A stretch of 64,000 bases of DNA, taken from assembly GCF_023702125.1 (NCBI RefSeq), contig NZ_CP098415.1, forward strand, positions 558,001 to 622,000. The letters run 5' to 3'. Below the pieces are notes generated by a model. The model ran no database searches. It worked only from the letters and a program-made list of their open reading frames with translations, and was not told where the DNA came from. Source of the DNA: Halorubrum hochsteinianum. Its GTDB lineage: Archaea; Halobacteriota; Halobacteria; Halobacteriales; Haloferacaceae. Positions 45,497 through 53,513 of this stretch are shown here, piece after piece. Within the stretch, counting starts at the first letter, position 1, and each line of letters starts with the position of its first letter. Both the position numbers and the translations under genes were made by a program.

Positions 45497-46417
45497 TTAC
45501 CCACGGTCGCGGTCGTCGACGAGCCGCGCGCCGGCCGCATCGACCCGGCACGCCCGCGGCTCGTACCCCGCGTCGGAGAGGCCGGTCCCGAGCGCGAAGA
45601 CGGTGCGCCCGAGCATCGCCATCGCCGCCTCGCCGCCGGCCGCGTCCACCGCGTCCACCGCCTCGGCCACCTCGGGCACGAGGAGGTCCGCATCGCGGGC
45701 GAACCCGCGGGCGGCGTCCATCAGCGTCGGGAGTCGGGGGTCCGCCCGGAGCCGGTCGAGCGCCGCCTCGCCGGCCGCGGAGAGCGCGGTCGTGTCGCCC
45801 CCCAACACCTCCTCCGTCGACAGCTCGTCGAAGGTGACGTACTCGACCCGCGCGCTCGCCGGGACGCCGTCGAGTTCGCCGACGCCCGGCGCGCCCGGCT
45901 CCAGCCGGACCGGGACCCCGCCGCGCGCCTGCGCGACGACGTCGCCGAGGCCGGTCCCCCGCCCGACCTCCGCGGCGTGTGCGGTCCGCACGAGGTCGTT
46001 CTCGGAGCGGCCGCGGTCGAACGCGGCGTTCGCCGCGAGCGCGGCCCCGAGCGCGGCCGCACCGGAGACCCCGAACCCGGCACCGATCGGGAGGTCGGTC
46101 TCCACCGCCACGTCGGCTCCTGTAGCGTTCAGGTCGGCGAGGACGTCCTCGACCGCGCCGATCGATCCGCGGTCGCCGTCGATGGTGCGGGAGCCGGAAT
46201 CAGCGGTGGCGGCCGCGGCGGCGGCGTCGGCCGCGGCGGCGTCGCCAGTCGCCCCGTCGGCCGCGACGTCCGCCGCCGAGACCCGAACCGTCACGCCGTC
46301 GGCGAGCGTCACTCCCGCGCCGCGCGACCCGGCGACCGCGGGGTCGTCGGCGGGGTGCGCGCTGAAGAAGGCGGTGACGTGACCCGGGACGAACGCGGTC
46401 GCCCGCTGGCTGCTCAT
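45497..46417 (-). CDS. Pantoate kinase (archaeal CoA biosynthesis)
   Basis: A 306-residue GHMP kinase. ATAFVPGHVTAFFSAH is the N-terminal substrate motif, LPIGAGFGVSGAAALGAALA is the ATP-binding glycine loop, and GRGTGLGDVVAQARGG is the archaeal pantoate-kinase block. An Ala-rich insert occupies about residues 50-75. It phosphorylates pantoate in the archaeal CoA route, paired with phosphopantothenate synthetase encoded elsewhere. Confidence 0.92.
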   Translation of the reverse strand: MSSQRATAFVPGHVTAFFSAHPADDPAVAGSRGAGVTLADGVTVRVSAADVAADGATGDAAAADAAAAAATADSGSRTIDGDRGSIGAVEDVLADLNATGADVAVETDLPIGAGFGVSGAAALGAALAANAAFDRGRSENDLVRTAHAAEVGRGTGLGDVVAQARGGVPVRLEPGAPGVGELDGVPASARVEYVTFDELSTEEVLGGDTTALSAAGEAALDRLRADPRLPTLMDAARGFARDADLLVPEVAEAVDAVDAAGGEAAMAMLGRTVFALGTGLSDAGYEPRACRVDAAGARLVDDRDRG

Positions 46418-46557
46418 ATGGCGGCGGACGAACGGGCCGCGATTAACGGTTGTTATCCGAGGCGGCGCGGGCGGAGGACCGGCGCGTGCGCGGCGAGGCG
46501 ATCCCCCCTCGGCGCGACACCGCAGGCCTAAGTAGCGTCCCGGCGAAACCGGACCGT

Positions 46558-47076
46558 ATGCGAAACCAGTTGCGTCCCGTCCTCGCCGCCGTGCTCGCGC
46601 TGGTCCTCCCGGGACTCGGCCATCTCTCCCTGCGCCGATGGGGGCGGGCGCTGCTGTGGCTCCTGACCATCGTCGGCGGCGGAGTGGCGCTGTTCGCGCT
46701 GTACGGCGTCGAGCCGGTCGACCCGCTCGCCGACCCGGCGGCGGTGTCGGCGGCGATTCCGACCGACGTGGCGCTGCCTATCGCGCTCCTGTTCACGCTG
46801 TCTTCGATCGACGCGTACCTCGTCGGGCGGGCCGACGTGGCGGAGCGCGAGCGGGCCGACGCGGCCGCCGAGGCGATGCGCCGCCGCACCGCGGGCGCGG
46901 ACGGCGACGACGCCCCCGGCAGCGGGCGGGTGCCGCCGAGCGGGGCCGTCTCCGGCGAGGACGGCGAGACGCTCGAAGTGACGTGTCCCAACTGCGGCAA
47001 GGAGACCGACGGTGACATCGACTTCTGTCACTGGTGTACCGAGCCGCTCCCGTGGGCCGAGTCGGAGAGCCGCTGA
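46558..47076 (+). CDS. Zinc-ribbon membrane protein
   Basis: A 172-residue protein with two hydrophobic segments near the N-terminus (VLAAVLALVLPGLGHLSL, ALLWLLTIVGGGVALFALYG), a third around residue 75-88, a charged linker, and a C-terminal double-cysteine ribbon (CPNCGKETDGDIDFCHWC). A CCTAAG element about 27 bases upstream supports the ATG. The last codons fall in a 33-base tandem repeat. Confidence 0.8.
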   Translation: MRNQLRPVLAAVLALVLPGLGHLSLRRWGRALLWLLTIVGGGVALFALYGVEPVDPLADPAAVSAAIPTDVALPIALLFTLSSIDAYLVGRADVAERERADAAAEAMRRRTAGADGDDAPGSGRVPPSGAVSGEDGETLEVTCPNCGKETDGDIDFCHWCTEPLPWAESESR

Positions 47077-47131
47077 GCCGTCGGGCCGGACGGGTCGTAG
47101 AGTCGCTGAGCCGTCGGGCCGGACGGGTCGG
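47066..47131. repeat. 33-base tandem repeat covering a gene end
   Basis: The units AGAGCCGCTGAGCCGTCGGG... (47066-47098) and AGAGTCGCTGAGCCGTCGGG... (47099-47131) differ at only a couple of positions. The stop codon of the zinc-ribbon gene lies in the first unit. Confidence 0.85.
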
Positions 47132-47246
47132 CCGCCGGGCGTCGACGCGAGCGTCGCGGTGGTTTCTCACCGGTGATAACTGAGGGCCAACTATGATATG
47201 ATCCCGCCGTGAGGATGCGAGTACGGACGCGAACGACGGACGGAAC

Positions 47247-47732
47247 ATGAGTCTGAATCCACGACGATACGACGTACGAGAACTGCGCCGGATCGCGGAC
47301 GCGCCGCGAACCGACGGAGCGGGAGCGCCTCGGGAGCGGGCGCTCCGGCAGCCGAACCGGAACCGGGCCGAGCAGGCGGCGCGCTCGGCCGCGTTCACGG
47401 AGCTGCTCCAGCGTCAGCGTGGGAAGCGGCTGAACGGCGGCGGGACCGCGGATCGACCGTATCTGACGGCGATCCCGGCGTCGCCCGCGGCGGAACGCGA
47501 GATCGGCGAGTGGCTCGGCTACCTCGTCGACGTCGGCGGCCACGTGCGGGCCCGGGACGCGCTCGCCTACTACGGCGAACTCGACTGGGTCGGCGATGAC
47601 GCGGTCGCGGCGCTGCGGCGGCGTCTGGAGGGGTTCGACGCCCCCCGACGGGACCGGCCGTTCAGCCCCGCGGACCACCGGATCAGTCTCGTCTCCATCG
47701 TCCGGATCGCTTCGTGTGCGAGTGACCAATGA
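47247..47732 (+). CDS. FlaD/E-domain small protein coupled to an actin homologue
   Basis: A 161-residue protein. A basic, Arg-rich N-terminal about 65 residues leads into a FlaD/E-type domain at about 71-131: PYLTAIPASPAAEREIGEWL, GYLVDVGG, ALAYYGELDWVGDDAV, LEGF. FlaD/E domains are known from archaellum motor-scaffold proteins and related haloarchaeal proteins. The TGA overlaps the ATG of the actin-like gene (ATGA), so both are translated together. A TATA-like CTATGATA near 47192 implies a short leader. No other archaellum gene is in the window. Confidence 0.75.
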   Translation: MSLNPRRYDVRELRRIADAPRTDGAGAPRERALRQPNRNRAEQAARSAAFTELLQRQRGKRLNGGGTADRPYLTAIPASPAAEREIGEWLGYLVDVGGHVRARDALAYYGELDWVGDDAVAALRRRLEGFDAPRRDRPFSPADHRISLVSIVRIASCASDQ

Positions 47733-48781
47733 GCGACGACGAATCCACGGACATCAACGACACGGACGAATCGGCAGCGGTCGGCGTGAAACTGGGCAGC
47801 ACCCGAACGGTACTCGACGTCCCCGACGGACGGGGCGGCCGCGAGCGCCACTCGGTGCTGACCTGCCTGGCGACCTACGAGGACGCCATCACCGGCGAGG
47901 AGAAGGTGCTGTTCGGCGAGGAGGCCGCGGTCGAGTACCCGGACCGCGTGCGCTTCATGCTCCGGTCGGGACTCCCCGAGGACGACGACAGCGTGGCGGA
48001 CGCCGAGCGCTTCTTCGAGGCGGTCGTCGACGCCCACGACGTGCCCGAGGACAGCGCGGTCGTCTACGCGGTCCCCACCATCGACAACGAGGCGGGCGTC
48101 GAGAACCTCAAGTCGGTGATCGAGGGCTCCTCGATCGGCCAGATCGAGACGCGTAGCTACCCCGAGTCGCTGTGCGGGGCGATCCCCGCGTACGGCGACG
48201 AACTCGACGCGATAGACGAGGTGTTCGTCTCGATCAACCTCGGCTCGACGACGATGGAGGCGTGCGCCTACCGGCGCGGCGAGCAGCTCTCGCCGTTCTC
48301 GACCGGCTCGGTGACGGGCAACGAGGTCGACCGCCGCATCGTCGCCGCCGTCGAGGAGGAGAGTCAGGGCCGCGTTCACATCGACCGGACGACCGCCCGG
48401 GAGTACAAGGAGCAGCACGCCGACGTGTACGACTTCGAGCCGTTCACGGACGTGATCCAACAGCCCGGCGGCGGGAGCCACGAGTTCACCGTCGACCGCG
48501 GCGTGCGCGAGCCGGTCGACCGCTACATCGACGAGGCGGTCGACGTCGTCGCCAACGAGTTCCTCCCCGAACTCGCGAACGACCACCTGAAGCCCTACCA
48601 GCTGGCGCTGGGCCGCCCCATCGCCGCCACCGGCGGCATGGCGTGTATCCCCGGACTGACCGAGGAGTTCGAAGAGCGGCTCAGCGACGAACTCGACCGC
48701 GACGTCGAGGTCGTCTCGCCCGACGACCCCGCGACCGCGGCCGCGGAGGGCGCGGCGCGCATCGCGGAGCGACTGGTCTGA
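47729..48781 (+). CDS. Salactin-like haloarchaeal actin homologue
   Basis: A 350-residue actin/Hsp70-fold ATPase. Phosphate loop 1 is AVGVKLGSTRTVLDV, phosphate loop 2 is VFVSINLGSTTMEACAYRRG, and the adenosine motif region is IAATGGMACIPGLTEEF. An acidic N-terminal tail precedes the fold. It matches my memory of salactin, a dynamically unstable filament protein of Halobacterium salinarum, more than MreB or crenactin. It is translationally coupled to the FlaD/E-domain gene. A T6 tract about 22 bases after the stop may end the transcript. Confidence 0.82.
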   Translation: MSDDESTDINDTDESAAVGVKLGSTRTVLDVPDGRGGRERHSVLTCLATYEDAITGEEKVLFGEEAAVEYPDRVRFMLRSGLPEDDDSVADAERFFEAVVDAHDVPEDSAVVYAVPTIDNEAGVENLKSVIEGSSIGQIETRSYPESLCGAIPAYGDELDAIDEVFVSINLGSTTMEACAYRRGEQLSPFSTGSVTGNEVDRRIVAAVEEESQGRVHIDRTTAREYKEQHADVYDFEPFTDVIQQPGGGSHEFTVDRGVREPVDRYIDEAVDVVANEFLPELANDHLKPYQLALGRPIAATGGMACIPGLTEEFEERLSDELDRDVEVVSPDDPATAAAEGAARIAERLV

Positions 48782-48842
48782 GCGGCGAGCGAACGCTTCG
48801 ACTTTTTTCGATCGGTAGACATCCGTGAGCGGCCGCGACGTT

Positions 48843-49250
48843 CGGTTATAAACAGCGGTGCGGTCGGCGCGTGCCTGCGAGCGCCCACCGGGCGCGAGCA
48901 GCACGCGCGAGGGAGTCGGTGGTCCGGAGCGAAGCGGAGGACCACCGACGAGGCTGGGGAGGTGTGAGGTGCTGTGGCGGGCGGGACTCGAAGGGGCAGT
49001 CGCGAGGGCGAAGCACGGCGAAGTAAGCACTGGAGGGAGCGAACGAAGTGAGCGACCGAAGCGCGCAGCGAGCCGCGCGAGTCCTCGCGACTGGGGCTTC
49101 GGTGGTGTTCGTGTCGATTCCCTGTTTATAAACAGTAGTCACGTACGGCCGAGCGACTGGGGCTTCGGTGGTGTTCGTATCGATCGGCGATTTATCAGAG
49201 GCAACCGCGTACGGCCGAGCGCCTTGGGCTTCGACGGTCGTGGTCGTAGC
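48843..49250 (+). repeat. Dispersed haloarchaeal repeat element, copy B
   Basis: It fills most of the gene-free stretch 48782-49316. It is the inverted counterpart of 11566-11908, with long shared blocks. It begins near TTATAAACAGCGGTGCGGTC and continues through the conserved GAGGCTGGGGAGGTGTGAGG and GGGGCTTCGGTGGTGTTCGT. From 49087 on it repeats a 66-base module. The first 60 bases of the gap hold the T-tract after the actin gene. I see no supported gene here. Confidence 0.88.
49087..49250. repeat. 66-base degenerate tandem module at the end of repeat copy B
   Basis: Modules start at 49087, 49153 and 49219 (GCGACTGGGGCTTCG, GCGACTGGGGCTTCG, GCGCCTTGGGCTTCG). The first two continue with GTGTTCGTRTCGAT, a TTTAT(A) stretch and CGTACGGCCGA; the third is diverged and incomplete. 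Confidence 0.85.
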
Positions 49251-49316
49251 GGTCGTCGTTTCGACCCACCTGGATTCCGCCGACGGCGTCCTCGGTGACG
49301 GCTACAGCGTATGAGC

Positions 49317-49805
49317 CTACACCGCGAACAGCCGCTCGGCGTCCTCCGCCTGCCGACGGTAGATCCCCCTGCCTTTCAGCCGCGGGACCTCGTGGCGGTG
49401 GAGCCGCTCCGCCTCGACGTCGTACACGAGGGGGAACACGTTCGTCCGCCGCTTCGCGACCGTGAACCCGGTCATCGCGTCGAGCAGCGACGCGTCCGGG
49501 TCCGGGACCGCGAACGTCACGTAGCCGATCGGCGTCGGCGACTCGCCGCCGTCCGTCCGTTCCGGACGGGGATCGACCCGGTCGGCGAGCGCATCGCGGA
49601 GCGACGCGGCCGTCTCGGCGAGCGTCTCCGCGTCCGCGTCCGGGGCCGCGACGACGGCGGCCAGCACCGCGACCGCGCCGAGCGAGTCGTCCGTCTCGCG
49701 GGTCGCCCACAGGCGGTCGAACTCTCCGGTCCGCTCGTCGACCGCCTCGAAGCCGTGTGTACGCCGGTTCGCGGCGACCGCGTCCCGGTACTGGGGTAGC
49801 TCCAT
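49317..49805 (-). CDS. Haloarchaeal hypothetical protein
   Basis: A 162-residue soluble protein starting MELPQYRDAVAANRRTHGFE, with the end TNVFPLVYDVEAERLHRHEV then RQAEDAERLFAV. A minus-strand TATA-like TTTTTTACC lies about 27 bases upstream. No family or active-site pattern recognised. Confidence 0.75.
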   Translation of the reverse strand: MELPQYRDAVAANRRTHGFEAVDERTGEFDRLWATRETDDSLGAVAVLAAVVAAPDADAETLAETAASLRDALADRVDPRPERTDGGESPTPIGYVTFAVPDPDASLLDAMTGFTVAKRRTNVFPLVYDVEAERLHRHEVPRLKGRGIYRRQAEDAERLFAV

Positions 49806-49927
49806 ACAGGCCGTACGACGTACATGGTAAAAAATGACACACATGGGAGGCCGCGGGCCGCGGGCTGCGGGCCACAGATCGTGTCACTACCCAACAGGAA
49901 TATCACTCGCCGAGTCCTGTACGACCC

Positions 49928-50575
49928 ATGAATCCGACGCGACGGCGCTACCTCCGCGGCGTGGGCGGGATCGGCGGAGCCGCCGGTCTCGCCGGTTGCG
50001 TCTCCGACCCGCCCGGAGACGACGGCGGCCCCGGTGACGACGAGGACGGGGACAACAGTTCCGGGGGCGATACCGGCGGCACCCGTCCCGGCGGCACCGG
50101 CGGTCCGGGCGTCGGTATCGTCTCGACCGACGGCGACGTCGATCTGCCGGTCGACTTCGGCGTCGAGGTCGTCAGGGAGGCGGCGACGACCGAGTACCCG
50201 CCTCGGCTCCGAACGACGCTCGCGAACGCGAGCGACCGGCGGGTCCGGGTCGGCGAGGGGCGGGGCGTCCACTTCGAGTACGTCGGCGACGACTCCGGGG
50301 CGCTCACGTTCCTGCCCGGCGACGTGGAGGCGCGGACCGAGCCGGACTGCTGGCGGCTCACCGACAGCATCGCCGTGACCGAGGAGTACCGGACGTTCGA
50401 ACTCGGGGCGGGCGAGTCGCGGAGTCGGGAGATCGACCTGTACGCGACCCCCGCGGACACCGACGCCTGCCTCCCGGTCGGCGAGTACCGGTTCGAGACG
50501 ACCGTTTCGATCGTCTCCGACGACGGCGAACCGCAGGCGTCGGCCGAGTGGGGGTTCTCCGTCGCGCTGGAGTGA
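49928..50575 (+). CDS. Tat-exported haloarchaeal lipoprotein
   Basis: A 215-residue protein. RRRYLRGVGGIGGAAG leads to the lipobox LAGC (Cys24), then an acidic Gly-rich tether of about 45 residues and a beta-rich domain with paired cysteines (PDCWRL and DACLP). It is probably anchored on the outer face of the membrane. Binding partner unknown. Confidence 0.8.
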   Translation: MNPTRRRYLRGVGGIGGAAGLAGCVSDPPGDDGGPGDDEDGDNSSGGDTGGTRPGGTGGPGVGIVSTDGDVDLPVDFGVEVVREAATTEYPPRLRTTLANASDRRVRVGEGRGVHFEYVGDDSGALTFLPGDVEARTEPDCWRLTDSIAVTEEYRTFELGAGESRSREIDLYATPADTDACLPVGEYRFETTVSIVSDDGEPQASAEWGFSVALE

Positions 50576-50642
50576 GAAGGGGGCCGCTCGTCGCCGCGTT
50601 CGGCGACCGAGACGCGCGGCTCGAAGGGTCGGGGTCGCGGGA

Positions 50643-50666
50643 TAGTCCCGGGCGGATTCGAACCGC
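50643..50666 (-). repeat. Extra copy of the tRNA-Gln 3' end (distal)
   Basis: These 24 bases are identical to 50844-50867, the T-arm plus 3' acceptor strand of the adjacent tRNA (read on the minus strand: GCGGTTCGAATCCGCCC then GGGACTA). An inverted, slightly diverged T-arm copy follows about 25 bases further on, forming a hairpin. Confidence 0.9.
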
Positions 50667-50745
50667 GAAGACTCGAATCCTCTCGTCTTCTGGGTTCGAA
50701 TCCGCTGGGCGTACGCGTCGCTCGCGGCGTTGCTCGCGACAGAAG

Positions 50746-50769
50746 TAGTCCCGGGCGGATTCGAACCGC
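50746..50769 (-). repeat. Extra copy of the tRNA-Gln 3' end (proximal)
   Basis: A second 24-base exact copy of the tRNA 3' end, 98 bases from the tRNA's own end. It too is followed by a diverged inverted copy ending GGTCGGGACTATT. These look like old attachment-site duplications or palindromes derived from them. Confidence 0.9.
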
Positions 50770-50843
50770 GGTCACTCCGCTTCGCTCCGTTCCCTGCTTC
50801 GAATCCGTGGTCGGGACTATTCGTCCTCACTCCGTTCGGAGAA

Positions 50844-50956
50844 TAGTCCCGGGCGGATTCGAACCGCCGTCAATGGCTGACTTCGGGCATCCGACCGTAC
50901 GACGCGGTCGAACTCCCTCCAAAGGCCATTATGATTGGCCACTACACCACGGGACT
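50844..50956 (-). tRNA. tRNA-Gln (UUG) with a 40-base intron
   Basis: On the minus strand the acceptor stem AGTCCCG (50956-50950) pairs with CGGGACT plus discriminator A (ending at 50844). The D-arm is GTGTAGTGGCCAATCAT. The anticodon stem-loop ATGGC-CTTTGGA-GCCAT is split after G37 by an intron at about 50879-50918. The T-arm is GGCGGTTCGAATCCGCC. The anticodon is UUG, so Gln. Mature length is 73 without CCA. The intron position (37/38) is the canonical archaeal one, removed by the bulge-helix-bulge endonuclease. Confidence 0.92.
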
Positions 50957-51034
50957 ACGATGCCGGCTAACCGGCGGGCACTCAAGTAGGTTACTCTCTC
51001 CGGGCGCTGAGCGGGATCGCCCGCCGCTCGCCGA

Positions 51035-51625
51035 CTACGCCCCCTCCTCGATCCGGTCGAACCGCTGCTCGAAGTTCTCCCGGCAGGAGCCGCAACAGAA
51101 GTGGTACAGCGTCCCGTCGATCCGGGCCGACTCCCCCTCGGCGGTGACGGTGTTGCCGCACTCGACGCACTCGACCGCGAGGTCCGCGTCGCCGACGGCC
51201 GGCGACCACTCGTGGGCGTCGATCGGTCGCACCGACAACTCGCGGACGGCGTCTAACCCGACCGCGTCGTCGACGAGGTCGCGGGCGGTCCCCTCCTCGA
51301 CCCGCGCCGCGACCGTCACCTCGCCGTCGGCCGTGAGGAACGCGTGCTCGACGCGCTCGTGGGCCGCGACCGCCTCGTGGACCCGGTCGGCGTCGGCGGG
51401 CGCGACGGACAGCGTCGCGAGGACGGAGAGCCCGTCCGAGAGCGCGTCGCCGTCGATCCGGAGCGTGAACCCCTCTATCACGCCCACCTCGCGGAGGCGG
51501 TCGACCCGGTCCGACACCGCGGGCGCTGAGAGGTCCACGCGCTCGGCGATGTCGCTGTACGGACGCCTCGCGTCGGCCAACAGCAGCCGGAGTATCTCTC
51601 GGTCCGTCTCGTCGAGGGTGCGCAT
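51035..51625 (-). CDS. Lrp/AsnC-family regulator with C-terminal TRASH metal domain
   Basis: A 196-residue protein with an N-terminal Lrp HTH (LDETDREILRLLLADARRPYS, AERVDLSAPAVSDRVDRL), a middle RAM-like domain, and a TRASH domain with Cys153, Cys156, Cys177, Cys178 and Cys181. Proteins of this build act as copper- or zinc-responsive regulators in haloarchaea (the Halobacterium VNG1179C type). It is divergent from a CopZ-like gene, which fits copper control. Confidence 0.9.
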   Translation of the reverse strand: MRTLDETDREILRLLLADARRPYSDIAERVDLSAPAVSDRVDRLREVGVIEGFTLRIDGDALSDGLSVLATLSVAPADADRVHEAVAAHERVEHAFLTADGEVTVAARVEEGTARDLVDDAVGLDAVRELSVRPIDAHEWSPAVGDADLAVECVECGNTVTAEGESARIDGTLYHFCCGSCRENFEQRFDRIEEGA

Positions 51626-51750
51626 GACCGGCCGTTCGGCCGGCGCGGCAAAAAGGCGTCCGGGCGAGGCGAGTCGGGACGGGTCCGGGAAAGCGGTCGG
51701 CCGCGGGGGCGACGAAAAGGCAGTTGTGTCCGCGGTGCCAACGTCGGAGC

Positions 51751-51945
51751 ATGACGACGATAGGCGTCGACGGCATGTCGTGTACGGGCTGTGAGGACAA
51801 CGTGACCGACGCGCTCGGCGAACTGCCGGGCGTCGAGTCGGCGAGCGCCGACCACGAGGCCGGCACCGCGACCGTCGAGGGCGACGTGGATATCGACGCC
51901 GTCGTGGCCGCCATCGAGGAGGCGGGCTACGAGGCGACGGCGTAG
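51751..51945 (+). CDS. Heavy-metal-associated (CopZ-like) metallochaperone
   Basis: A 64-residue HMA-domain protein with metal ligands Cys11 and Cys14 in GMSCTGCEDNV and the C-terminal IEEAGYEATA. It probably carries Cu(I) to an exporting ATPase that is not in this window. The 182 bases after it (to 52127) hold nothing that I can support. Confidence 0.92.
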   Translation: MTTIGVDGMSCTGCEDNVTDALGELPGVESASADHEAGTATVEGDVDIDAVVAAIEEAGYEATA

Positions 51946-52127
51946 GGGACGCAGCGTCGGCGACCGCGGCGGCGACACGCGTTCACGGACGCACTCCTTT
52001 TCACTTCGGTTGCGGTCGCGGAGACGCGGACGCCGTACCGGAGCCCGAAGACAGCGGCGGGGACGAGGACCGGAAGGGGAGCGGCCGCGACCGCGCGGCC
52101 GGCCGACCGGACGCCGTCGCGGTCGCT

Positions 52128-53510
52128 TCAGCGGGTGTCGTCGGCCGCGTTCTCGTCACCGGGCCCGGGACCGTCGTCGCGGTCCGGCTCGGAGGCCGCG
52201 TCCGCGTCTGGCGACTCGGACCCGATCGCGTCGCGGACCCAGTTCATCACCGAGCCGTCGTCCTCGGCGGTGTCGGGGGTATCGCTGGGTGCGGAGTCGC
52301 CGGCGGAGCCGGAGGTATCGGCCGAGGGGGAATCGCCGGCGGAGCCGACGTCTCCGGCGGAACTCGGACCGTCGTCGGCGTGGTTGTCGTCTCGCCCGAT
52401 CGCAGCGCCGTCCGGTTCGCCCCCGGCGTCGCCGCCCGATCCGGTCGGGGCCGGCGGGCGATAGGTGTAGACGAACTCGCCGGAGACGGCGTGAAACGCG
52501 CCGGTCCGCGGATCCTCCACGACGCCGGTGTCGTTGTCGATCGCGAAGTCGACGAGGTCCCGGAGCGACCCCGCCTCGGCGGTCGGCCGGTCGTGGACCG
52601 ACTCGGGCAGTCGGAACGTCGTGATCCACTCGTCGAACTCCGAGCGGTCGTCGCGGTACGAGAGGTACTCGCGCTCGGCCGGCGCGAGCGCGAGGTCGAA
52701 CTCCCGGGTCGCGTACCCGATCCCCCCGGCTCCGAGGAGACCGACGAGCAGGAGGAGCGGCCCGCCGAACGACCGGAGCGCGCCGTAGCTCCGCTCGACT
52801 GTCACCCGCTCGGTCCGCGAGGTCGTGTCGGACTGAACGCCCGGCTCGCTGACCGAGTAGGTGTCGCCGCCGTGCGTGAGCGTCATGTCGAGCGTCTGCG
52901 TCGACGCCGTGGGGACCCCGCCGACCCGCCCGTCGACCGCGACCTCGGTCGTGACGAACGTCTCCGTCTCGCCGGGCGAGGCACCGAGCTGCTCTTCGAT
53001 CGACGCCACCCGGCCGTCGATCGCCGTGCTGTTGAGCGCGAAGGAGGCGTTCACCGTCTCGCCGGGGGCGACGTCCGAGACGGTCTCGGACGCCAGCGGT
53101 TCCGTCTCGCGCCAGTAGACGGTGTCCCCCTCGCCGACGTTGCGGATCACGAGCGTGGAGCCGACCTCGACCGTCACGTTCTCGGCGCTGGAGGCCGCAT
53201 ACGTCGTCGCCACGTCCACGTCCAGCTCCGGCGCGATCCGCGTGAAGTACGTGTCGCGCCCGTCGAGCACCGACCCCGTCGCGAAGACGGCGTTCGGTTC
53301 CGTCACCGTCGCGCTGTGGCGGTACTCGCTCTCGACGGTCAGCGACGAGACCGTGCGGCTCTCCTCGGTCGTGCCGGGGTCGACGTGCGTGGTGTACACG
53401 AGCCCCGCCCCGACCGCGGCGAGGAGGAGACAGGCGACGAGGATCGCGGTGGACTGTGCGTTCAGGACGGCGCGGAGTCGGAGTCGACTCTCGGAAGGGG
53501 CTGAAGACAT
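52128..53510 (-). CDS. DUF5305 membrane protein of a signal-peptidase cluster
   Basis: A 460-residue protein with an N-terminal transmembrane helix (STAILVACLLLAAVGAGLVY), an extracellular beta-rich DUF5305 domain (about 40-240), a second transmembrane helix (GGPLLLLVGLLGAGGIGYA), and a cytoplasmic region ending in a long acidic tail. From memory DUF5305 genes travel with SipW-type signal peptidase genes; here the ATG is 3 bases after the peptidase stop. A role in assembling or processing secreted subunits is inferred. Confidence 0.82.
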   Translation of the reverse strand: MSSAPSESRLRLRAVLNAQSTAILVACLLLAAVGAGLVYTTHVDPGTTEESRTVSSLTVESEYRHSATVTEPNAVFATGSVLDGRDTYFTRIAPELDVDVATTYAASSAENVTVEVGSTLVIRNVGEGDTVYWRETEPLASETVSDVAPGETVNASFALNSTAIDGRVASIEEQLGASPGETETFVTTEVAVDGRVGGVPTASTQTLDMTLTHGGDTYSVSEPGVQSDTTSRTERVTVERSYGALRSFGGPLLLLVGLLGAGGIGYATREFDLALAPAEREYLSYRDDRSEFDEWITTFRLPESVHDRPTAEAGSLRDLVDFAIDNDTGVVEDPRTGAFHAVSGEFVYTYRPPAPTGSGGDAGGEPDGAAIGRDDNHADDGPSSAGDVGSAGDSPSADTSGSAGDSAPSDTPDTAEDDGSVMNWVRDAIGSESPDADAASEPDRDDGPGPGDENAADDTR

Positions 53511-53513
53511 GTG

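Noticed and set aside
50576-50842. Additional tRNA genes suggested by repeated T-arm sequences
   Set aside because: Only the 3' T-arm/acceptor portion is present. No D-arm or anticodon arm can be formed, so these are fragments.
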